From assembly GCA_030753265.1 (NCBI GenBank), contig JASMCQ010000027.1, positions 1 through 10,746 of the forward strand: DNA of 10,746 bases, read 5' to 3'. The first letter of the stretch is position 1. Each line of letters opens with the position of its first letter. The notes below the pieces were generated by a model that saw only the letters and a list, made by a program, of their open reading frames with translations, did not search any database and was not told the DNA's origin. This DNA is from Dehalococcoidia bacterium. GTDB taxonomy: Bacteria > Chloroflexota > Dehalococcoidia > UBA3495. Position numbers and translations under genes: made by a program. Positions 6,858-10,746 of this stretch are shown here, piece by piece.

Positions 6858-7120
6858 CTATCTCGTGTTGTCATTCGGCTGCTGAGATTCATCCGCGTCC
6901 CCGTTCTTCAGCGTCTTCCGGATGAGTCCCTTATCTGCCAACCTATCCAGCTGCCTGCTAACCGCCGCCGTATCGACTGGGATTACGCGGGCCAAGCCCC
7001 TGCGAAAGGCCAAAGCCAGGCTTCCGGCCCAGTATCTTATTCCAGCGTACCGAATTCCTCCAGCGAAAGCGACCTCAGCTGCCTACTCAGCACCGCGTCA
7101 CGGCGCGGAGCAGTGGCCAT
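6858..7120 (-). pseudogene. decayed winged-helix (MarR-like) regulator
   Basis: On the minus strand, a 74-codon frame without a start codon (7082 down to the stop at 6858) contains IPVDTAAVSRQLDRLADKGL and then IRKTLKNGDADE. This is the recognition helix and start of a wing in MarR-type regulators, where [DP]xxxVSRxLDRLExxGLI is typical. Just upstream, in another frame, ATG 7120 to stop 7037 encodes a 27-residue piece ending LSRQLRSLSLEEFGTLE. Joining them needs one frameshift between about 7037 and 7060. The product would still be short and lacks the end of the wing and the dimerisation helices, so I regard it as a remnant. It lies directly upstream of the FMN reductase gene (12-nt gap). The helix-turn-helix resemblance is seen; the family assignment is inference. 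Confidence 0.35.
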
Positions 7121-7138
7121 GAGACCCTGAGGACAAAG

Positions 7139-7167
7139 TTGACGGCGTTCGGGAGGGCGGCTATCAT
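7139..7167 (+). promoter_or_regulatory. sigma70-like promoter for the enoyl-CoA hydratase gene
   Basis: TTGACG (7139-7144), a 17-nt spacer and TATCAT (7162-7167) give five of six matches in each hexamer with optimal spacing. The predicted start near 7174 leaves a leader of about 147 nt before the ATG at 7321. Confidence 0.6.
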
Positions 7168-7181
7168 GAATTTCGTCGAGC

Positions 7182-7241
7182 ACGGTCCCTTTCTCGAGAC
7201 GCGGCAGGTTGACGCGGGGAAATGCGGGCAGAAAGGACCGT
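7182..7241 (+). promoter_or_regulatory. long stem in the leader of the enoyl-CoA hydratase gene
   Basis: ACGGTCCCTTTCT (7182-7194) pairs with AGAAAGGACCGT (7230-7241) over 12 base pairs with a single bulged C, enclosing a GC-rich loop of 35 nt. It begins about 8 nt after the predicted transcription start. It does not match a riboswitch class I recognise, and no intrinsic terminator follows it. It could be a regulatory leader, a protein-binding element or a stabilising 5' hairpin. Confidence 0.45.
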
Positions 7242-7320
7242 CGCCTAAACTTCGGACGCGGTTGGAGCTTACCCCTGACCTCCCAAGCCGTCCGGACATT
7301 CGTGTGCGAGGTTGGTTTCC

Positions 7321-8151
7321 ATGACATACAAGCACGTACTATACGAAAAGCGCGGCAGAACGGCTTTCGTAACCATCAACCGTCCCGAGGCAATGAACGC
7401 GGTAAGCTTCGAGGCCAACTCCGAGTTGTTCGACGTCTGGACCGACTTCGCCGAAGACCCGGAGGTCTGGATCGCCATCCTCACGGGCGCGGGCCAGAAG
7501 GCGTTTTGCGCCGGGTCCGACATCAAGGCCATGGTCACGGCCACCGAAGAGCAACGGGCGATGAGCAATACCGAGCGGGAGGCCCGCGACTCTCACGTCC
7601 AGGAGGGCGGCCTGGTTCACCGGGAGATCTGGAAGCCCATCATCGCCGCCGTCAACGGCTACTGTCTTGGGGGCGGACTGGAAATCGCCATGGCCTGCGA
7701 CATCATCATCGCCTCCGAGAATGCCAGCTTCGGCGTGCCCGAGATCAGGAACACCGGTAGCTATCCTGGCTCCGGCGGGGTCCACCGGCTTCCCCGGCAC
7801 ATCCCCATCAAGATCGCGATGCAGATGTTTTTGACCGGCGATCGCATCAGCGCCGAAGAGGCTATGCGACACGGCTTGATCAACAAGGTTGTGCCCGCGG
7901 ACCAGCTCATCGCGGAAGCCGTGGCAATGGCCGACCGGATCAACGAGAACTCGCCGATATCGGCGCGGGTCGCCAAGGAGATGGTGACCAAGAGCCTGGA
8001 TGTCCCGCTCGAGTACCCCAATCCGGGCACCCGGGCCTGGGACATCGAGCCCGAGATAGCGGCGAAGCTGCGGGCATCGGAGGACTGGCAATCAAGGGAG
8101 GGCCCGAGGTCTTTCGTGGAAAAGCGCCGGCCAGTCTGGAAGGGCCGCTAG
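7321..8151 (+). CDS. enoyl-CoA hydratase/isomerase family protein
   Basis: A 276-residue crotonase-fold enzyme acting on CoA thioesters, probably hydrating 2-enoyl-CoA in fatty-acid or aromatic side-chain breakdown. The oxyanion hole is formed by AFCAGSDIK (Ala64) and CLGGGLEIA (Gly118). Both catalytic glutamates of true hydratases are present: Glu121 in GGGLE and Glu141 in GVPEI, followed by the family's PGSGGVHRLPR stretch (149-159). The C-terminal helix region with AEEAMRHGLINKVVP is typical. I chose ATG 7321 because GAGG lies 9 nt upstream; the in-frame TTG at 7312 sits too close to that site. The gene stands alone on the plus strand with its own promoter and leader. Isomerase or hydrolase activity is possible in the family, but two glutamates favour hydratase. 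Confidence 0.93.
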   Translation: MTYKHVLYEKRGRTAFVTINRPEAMNAVSFEANSELFDVWTDFAEDPEVWIAILTGAGQKAFCAGSDIKAMVTATEEQRAMSNTEREARDSHVQEGGLVHREIWKPIIAAVNGYCLGGGLEIAMACDIIIASENASFGVPEIRNTGSYPGSGGVHRLPRHIPIKIAMQMFLTGDRISAEEAMRHGLINKVVPADQLIAEAVAMADRINENSPISARVAKEMVTKSLDVPLEYPNPGTRAWDIEPEIAAKLRASEDWQSREGPRSFVEKRRPVWKGR

Positions 8152-8178
8152 TGGTCAGTCAACCTCGTTTTGGCGGGA

Positions 8179-8251
8179 TGTCATTCTGAGGAGCGCAGCG
8201 ACGAAGAATCTCAGCGTAACAACGAGATTCTTCGCTTCGCTCTGAATGACA
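8179..8251. repeat. long imperfect palindrome (TGTCATTCTGAG ... family)
   Basis: The left arm (8179-8212) and right arm (8224-8251) are inverted copies: TGTCATTCTGAG with GAAGAATCTC on the left, GAGATTCTTCGC with TCTGAATGACA on the right. The left arm has about six extra bases and the loop is 11 nt. It lies 27 nt after the enoyl-CoA hydratase stop and could end transcripts from both sides. The same type of palindrome is widespread in metagenomic genomes. A half-copy lies at 144-160. Confidence 0.8.
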
Positions 8252-8312
8252 ACTATCACTAATAGGTTGAGTGAGCGCTAGGCTGATTTCGGGAATATCG
8301 GTTTGGATCAAC

Positions 8313-8370
8313 CGTTCGCCCTGAGCTTGCCGAAGGGCCTGGGGCCGGTGGTTCGACAAGCCGGTCCTGC
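8313..8370. repeat. imperfect palindrome (GTTCGCCCTGAGCTTGCCGAAGG type)
   Basis: CGTTCGCCCTGAGCTTGCC followed by GAAGGGC (8313-8338) is followed by the inverted, more decayed half GGTTCGACAAGCC (from 8350). The CTTGYCGAA core is a well-known dispersed bacterial palindrome type. Its minus-strand translation gives the tell-tale LRQAQGER string often miscalled as protein. Confidence 0.65.
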
Positions 8371-8475
8371 CGTAGGACTTCCAAGAAACTAACGGGAACT
8401 ACCGCATCTCGTCCCAACTCGTTCCCGCGGTGCGTGCCGGTGCTCACCACGAACGGTATTGGTAGCGCCGGTTGT

Positions 8476-8505
8476 CGGGTCGATTATCGGCGGGTCGATT
8501 ATCGG
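8476..8505. repeat. perfect 15-bp tandem duplication
   Basis: Two head-to-tail copies of CGGGTCGATTATCGG (8476-8490 and 8491-8505). Each contains the small palindrome CGATTATCG. It sits 9 nt beyond the stop codon of the MaoC-type gene. It may be a simple replication-slippage duplication, or a paired binding site; only two units are present. Confidence 0.7.
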
Positions 8506-8514
8506 TAGGAAGAG

Positions 8515-8961
8515 CTAACTCAGCCTGGAGGGCAGGGCCACCAGGACCGGGCCCGGTCCCACGCTGACGCCCTTTAAGGTCTCCGACCAGACCTCCAACT
8601 CCACCAGGTTCTGTCCATCCTCTTGCCACTTCTTCTTCACGGTCCCCTTGGTGGTCACCGGGTCACCCACGGTGTTGAAGATCTTCATCCGGAAGGGGCC
8701 CACCTTCTTGATCCGGCCGTCGAGACCGATGAACTCCTGGACGGTGCGGTTCCACATGCCCTGGATGAACACGTTGTTGATGTACATCTCCGGCGCCCCC
8801 TGGGACTGGGCGACCCGGGTGTTGTGGTGGATCGGGGAAAAGTCCCGGTTGGCCCCCGCCTCGATGATCATGCGTTGGACCGTCAGGTGGAAGGTTACGG
8901 GAGGAAGCTCCGTCCCTTCATCGACATCTTCGAAGTAGCGCTGCTGTGTCCAATCAGCCAT
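8515..8961 (-). CDS. MaoC-type dehydratase (hot-dog fold), catalytic half
   Basis: A 148-residue single hot-dog protein of the MaoC family. It carries the hydratase-2 signature in altered form: Asp40-x4-His45-x5-Ala51 within ANRDFSPIHHN, where the usual D-x-N-P-[LIV]-H has Ser in place of Asn. Asp and His form the catalytic dyad for (R)-specific hydration of enoyl-CoA or dehydration of 3-hydroxyacyl-CoA. The ATG at 8961 has AGGAGGG about 9 nt upstream. It is the second gene of a two-gene unit, 60 nt downstream of a FAS1-like hot-dog protein. By analogy with split hydratases the two should form a heteromer, this one holding the active site. The substrate is unknown; mesaconyl- or other branched enoyl-CoA are candidates from related pairs. 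Confidence 0.88.
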   Translation of the reverse strand: MADWTQQRYFEDVDEGTELPPVTFHLTVQRMIIEAGANRDFSPIHHNTRVAQSQGAPEMYINNVFIQGMWNRTVQEFIGLDGRIKKVGPFRMKIFNTVGDPVTTKGTVKKKWQEDGQNLVELEVWSETLKGVSVGPGPVLVALPSRLS

Positions 8962-9021
8962 GGCTTAATGCCCTCCTGAACGATATGCGGATGGGTCTTG
9001 GTTACGCTTGGGGCCATGGGG

Positions 9022-9606
9022 CTAGCTTTTGGCGTGCGGGTTGTAGGCATAGCCTCCGGTCCGCGTCTTGGCCACCAACTCTCCGTTCTGATTGGTGATC
9101 TCGCTCTCGAAGACAGTGAAGGCGCCGTAGCCGACACTGGTCTCCCGCAAGATCACGGACACCAGTTTTCTGCCCTTGGTGGTCAGAACGTCCCCCACGT
9201 AGACCGGGGCGAAATACTCGATCTCGACGTCCGTGGCGAAACTGGCGGTGGTTCTTGGCATGGGGAGGGGCCGGGCGCGGGTATCGCCGGTGGGCTGCCG
9301 GTCGGCCCGGGCATCGACATCGGAGTTCGGCCATTTGGTGGAGTCACCCGGTTTCCAGATAGGAGGGTAGGAGAAGGTCCGGTTGATACCGCTGATCGGC
9401 GCGATGATGCCCCGATAGCCGTGCTGCTTAGCTATCGCGTCGTCATGGTGAAGGGGACAGTCCAGCTCCAACGGCTCGCAGTAACGCCGGATGGCGCCCG
9501 CTTCCACCGGGTCGGCCGATGTCTGGATCTCGCCCCCTGAAAAGTCCTCGCCGATGGCGGCCTTGAGGTCGTCCCAGGTGTACTCTTTCTCTTGCTGCTG
9601 AGTCAT
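9022..9606 (-). CDS. FAS1-like dehydratase domain protein (N-terminal MaoC half)
   Basis: A 194-residue hot-dog protein of the MaoC N-terminal/FAS1-like dehydratase type. Recognisable parts are DPVEAGAIRRYCEPLELDCP (32-51), HGYRGIIAPISGI (62-74), a middle stretch rich in Pro and Asp, and EYFAPVYVGDVLTTKGRKL (130-148) leading to ITNQNGELVAKTRTGGYAY. No Asp-x4-His hydratase motif is seen, so it is probably the non-catalytic, substrate-binding half paired with the downstream MaoC protein. I chose the start at 9606 because AAGGAGGAG lies just before it; the frame stays open for 20 further codons upstream, but they run through the palindrome and lack a site. A promoter and an operator-like palindrome precede it. 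Confidence 0.85.
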   Translation of the reverse strand: MTQQQEKEYTWDDLKAAIGEDFSGGEIQTSADPVEAGAIRRYCEPLELDCPLHHDDAIAKQHGYRGIIAPISGINRTFSYPPIWKPGDSTKWPNSDVDARADRQPTGDTRARPLPMPRTTASFATDVEIEYFAPVYVGDVLTTKGRKLVSVILRETSVGYGAFTVFESEITNQNGELVAKTRTGGYAYNPHAKS

Positions 9607-9621
9607 AGCTCCTCCTTTGCC

Positions 9622-9647
9622 CGCGGAAATGAGATCGTGTTTCCGCG
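9622..9647 (-). promoter_or_regulatory. 26-bp interrupted palindrome upstream of the hydratase genes
   Basis: Perfect 8-bp arms CGCGGAAA (9622-9629) and TTTCCGCG (9640-9647) are symmetric about a central GATC (9633-9636). It lies between the predicted promoter and the ribosome binding site of the hydratase pair, in the position of a repressor operator; size and symmetry suit a dimeric regulator such as TetR type. It could instead act as an RNA hairpin in the leader. Confidence 0.45.
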
Positions 9648-9725
9648 AGCCATCGCGTAGCCGCATTCTGCAACGGGGCTTCCCACGGACGGTGCTTCAA
9701 GCCTAAGCCGCGGCTGCTGGGCTCA

Positions 9726-9754
9726 AAAGTACAGGCGGCGCAACTATTTGTCAA
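9726..9754 (-). promoter_or_regulatory. sigma70-like promoter for the hydratase pair
   Basis: On the minus strand, a perfect TTGACA (9754-9749), a 17-nt spacer and TACTTT (9731-9726), which keeps the three most conserved -10 bases (T1, A2, T6). Predicted start near 9719, giving a leader of about 113 nt that contains the palindrome at 9622-9647. It coincides with the broken 5' edge of the histidine kinase remnant. Confidence 0.5.
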
Positions 9755-9990
9755 ACAGAGTTCCGCCGGCGACCCCCGGAGTGGGAATCCCGGCGGACAT
9801 ACTGGGAAAGGTCTTCGATCCCTTCTTCACCGCCAAGGAACTGAGGGATGGCACCGGCTTGGGCCTCTCTATCATTCATGACATAGTCCAAGCGCACCAT
9901 GGTAAAATTACTTGTGAATCACGGGTAAATGAAGGAACGTCAATAATCATCACCCTACCTGCCGAAGGAGGACCAGGTGTCCGCGCCTAG
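9748..9990 (+). pseudogene. histidine kinase C-terminal remnant (ATPase domain)
   Basis: About 80 codons remain of a sensor histidine kinase. The visible parts are the G1 box as PGVGIP (10-15), the F box VFDPFF (22-27) and the G2 box GTGLGLSI (35-42), then the terminal strands ending IIITLPAEGG. The sensor, the phosphorylated histidine helix and the N box are absent, and the G1 aspartate is replaced (Thr9). Removing one C from the run at 9773-9777 would restore Asp but not the rest. The only upstream start candidate is a TTG at 9748 overlapping a promoter on the other strand, so I do not believe it is translated from there. It overlaps the response regulator by 14 nt, the usual kinase-regulator arrangement. 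The break lies near 9745-9775. Confidence 0.75.
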
Positions 9991-10513
9991 CGTTCTAGTG
10001 GTTGACGACGACCCGGCGTTGAGGGAGATTGTGGCGGAGGGCCTTCAGACGGAAGGCTACGAAATCCGGTTCGCCGAAAATGGCGCGGAGGCGTTGGTTC
10101 TGGTCCGTGAGGCTCAACCCAACGTGATTATCCTCGATCTCGGTATGCCGGTAATGGGCGGCCTGGAATTCCTGGCTGAGATCAATCTAAAGCCATCCGA
10201 CCCCATAGCCGTGGTAGTGCTCACCGCCATGGGGGACGCTGAATCGGCGGGAGCATCCTTCGATGCCGGGGTCAGCGCCTTTGTCAAGAAACCCTTTACG
10301 CTCAACGAGTTGAGAGGGGCCGTGAAGAACGCCCTGGCGGCCAAGGAACATTCGACGCTCGTTACCCAGTTGGCGTTGGCCGGGGCCGCGCAGGGTGCGA
10401 TCCAGGATGAAATCTCCCAGCGGCTGGACGCCATCGGGAAGTACCTTCAAGACGTGGCGGGGCTGAAAAACAAGTGTAGACCGTCAGCGATAATGGGACA
10501 CATTGGGGTGTAA
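9977..10513 (+). CDS. response regulator receiver protein, 3' end replaced by insertion sequence
   Basis: A receiver domain fills residues 4-122. Acidic pocket Asp10-12, phospho-acceptor Asp54 in LDLGMP, switch Thr83 in VLTAMG and Lys105 in KKPF are all present, so phosphorylation should be possible. A helical stretch (123-166) follows and no DNA-binding domain is seen. The GTG start at 9977 is chosen for AAGGAGGA 4 nt upstream; it overlaps the kinase remnant by 14 nt. From residue 167 the frame enters the insertion sequence at 10475, and the last 12 residues (from CRPSAIM) and the stop are encoded by it. The native C-terminus is therefore unknown: it may have been a short tail or an output domain. 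With its cognate kinase broken, function would depend on another kinase. Confidence 0.85.
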   Translation: MSAPSVLVVDDDPALREIVAEGLQTEGYEIRFAENGAEALVLVREAQPNVIILDLGMPVMGGLEFLAEINLKPSDPIAVVVLTAMGDAESAGASFDAGVSAFVKKPFTLNELRGAVKNALAAKEHSTLVTQLALAGAAQGAIQDEISQRLDAIGKYLQDVAGLKNKCRPSAIMGHIGV

Positions 10514-10592
10514 GAAAACCCGAGAAAGTGGAAGTGGCGTGAGCTCCTGGAGTGAAGGTACATTACTTCCAGAAAGGAGCAAATGTGTCCCA
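10494..10592 (+). repeat. 11-bp inverted repeat around the transposase start
   Basis: TGGGACACATT (10494-10504) is the perfect reverse complement of AATGTGTCCCA (10582-10592). The second arm covers the transposase start codon (GTG 10585-10587). In a transcript entering from outside the element, the arms could pair and mask the start; a transcript begun between them would lack the first arm. Confidence 0.65.
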
Positions 10593-10746
10593 GTCAGAAA
10601 ACATCAAGGCCAATGCAGCAGAAGCTCGGACCGAGGAGACCCGCTCCTTCGTTCGCACGGTGAAGGGTGCCACTCGGCGCAAGTACCCTCCTGAAGAGAA
10701 GATCCGTATCGTGCTGGAAGGCTTCCGCCGGGAAGTGACAGTGAAT
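10585..10746 (+). CDS. transposase OrfA-like, N-terminal part (cut by window edge)
   Basis: Fifty-four codons are open to the window edge. After a polar N-terminus (SQSENIKANAAEARTEE) comes RRKYPPEEKIRIVLEGFRRE, the first helices of the helix-turn-helix seen at the start of IS3-type OrfA (HTH_Tnp_1) proteins, where [KR]xY[ST]xExKxxIVLE is typical. The GTG at 10585 is chosen because AAAGGAG lies 5 nt upstream; an overlapping ATG at 10583 is out of frame. OrfA binds the element's ends and, by frameshifting with OrfB, forms the active transposase in IS3 elements. Whether this element has an OrfB, and is complete, cannot be seen. Confidence 0.8.
   Translation, partial: MSQSENIKANAAEARTEETRSFVRTVKGATRRKYPPEEKIRIVLEGFRREVTVN

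Larger units (their letters stand above)
8152..8514. other. gene-free stretch between convergent genes, repeat cluster
   Basis: No gene is seen between the convergent enoyl-CoA hydratase and MaoC-type genes. The 363 nt hold three unrelated repeats: the long TCATTCTGAG palindrome (8179-8251), a TTCGCCCTGAGCTTGCCGAA palindrome (8313-8370) and a perfect 15-bp tandem duplication (8476-8505). Open frames here are translations of these repeats. Confidence 0.75.
10475..10746 (+). mobile_element. left end of an insertion sequence, probably IS3-like
   Basis: From TGTAGACCGTCAGCGATAAT onward the sequence stops matching the response regulator's character and leads to a transposase gene after about 110 nt. 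A terminal TG fits IS3-type ends. The exact boundary is inferred from the gene break; the other end, terminal inverted repeat and target duplication lie outside the window. Confidence 0.65.

Noticed and set aside
7312..7320. TTG start three codons upstream for the enoyl-CoA hydratase
   Set aside because: The GAGG site abuts this TTG but is ideally spaced for the ATG at 7321, and homologues start at a short MxY-type N-terminus.
8159..8359. A 66-codon minus-strand frame containing LRQAQGER
   Set aside because: This string is the usual translation of the CTTGYCGAA-type palindrome, so the frame is made of repeats.
8476..8505. Tandem 15-bp units as a possible CRISPR or iteron array
   Set aside because: Only two adjacent copies without spacers, and no cas, rep or par genes nearby.
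9607..9666. Longer N-terminus for the FAS1-like dehydratase
   Set aside because: The extra 20 codons run through the palindrome and lack a ribosome binding site, while the start at 9606 has a strong one.
10503..10694. A 63-codon frame at the right end
   Set aside because: It overlaps the transposase frame, is Ser/Arg-rich and has no motif; the GTG 10585 frame has the helix-turn-helix region and a ribosome binding site.

Overview
This is a GC-rich bacterial window (roughly 60% GC by eye). It carries catabolic and redox genes in small, alternately oriented transcription units, with several families of palindromic repeat between them. The gene set suggests an environmental bacterium of the Chloroflexota (Dehalococcoidia/SAR202-like) or a similar metagenomic lineage: an FrhB-type flavin/F420 protein beside indolepyruvate:ferredoxin oxidoreductase, a split FAS1-like/MaoC hydratase pair, a stand-alone enoyl-CoA hydratase, and repeated dispersed palindromes. 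That placement is inference; no rRNA, tRNA or other marker gene is present to fix it.

Layout. Positions 1-534 hold no convincing gene apart from a possible 30-codon tail at the left edge, plus repeats. Positions 535-1803 (minus strand) hold a short hypothetical gene followed by a dienelactone-hydrolase-family protein. Positions 2163-6004 (plus strand) hold the core of the window: an FrhB-family iron-sulfur protein, then iorA and iorB, which overlap by 8 nt. The FrhB gene and iorA are separated by 190 nt containing two copies of a CCCCCTTT-centred palindrome. Positions 6216-6845 (minus) encode an NADPH-dependent FMN reductase, preceded by a decayed winged-helix regulator. Positions 7321-8151 (plus) encode an enoyl-CoA hydratase with a good sigma70-like promoter and a structured leader. 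Positions 8152-8514 are gene-free and contain three different repeats. Positions 8515-9606 (minus) encode the two halves of a hot-dog-fold hydratase, with a good promoter and an operator-like palindrome upstream. The right end holds a 5'-truncated histidine kinase, a response regulator whose 3' end runs into an insertion sequence, and the start of that element's transposase, cut by the window edge.

How the genes may work together. IorAB oxidatively decarboxylates aryl pyruvates (or related 2-oxoacids) to acyl-CoA using ferredoxin. The FrhB-type protein could pass those electrons to F420 or another flavin-linked acceptor. The enoyl-CoA hydratase, MaoC-type hydratase and dienelactone hydrolase fit CoA-thioester and aromatic or cyclic substrate catabolism. 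The FMN reductase could supply reduced flavin. These links rest on proximity, not on a demonstrated single pathway. The right-hand two-component pair looks damaged at both ends, kinase 5' end lost and regulator 3' end overwritten, which marks a recombination-prone edge.
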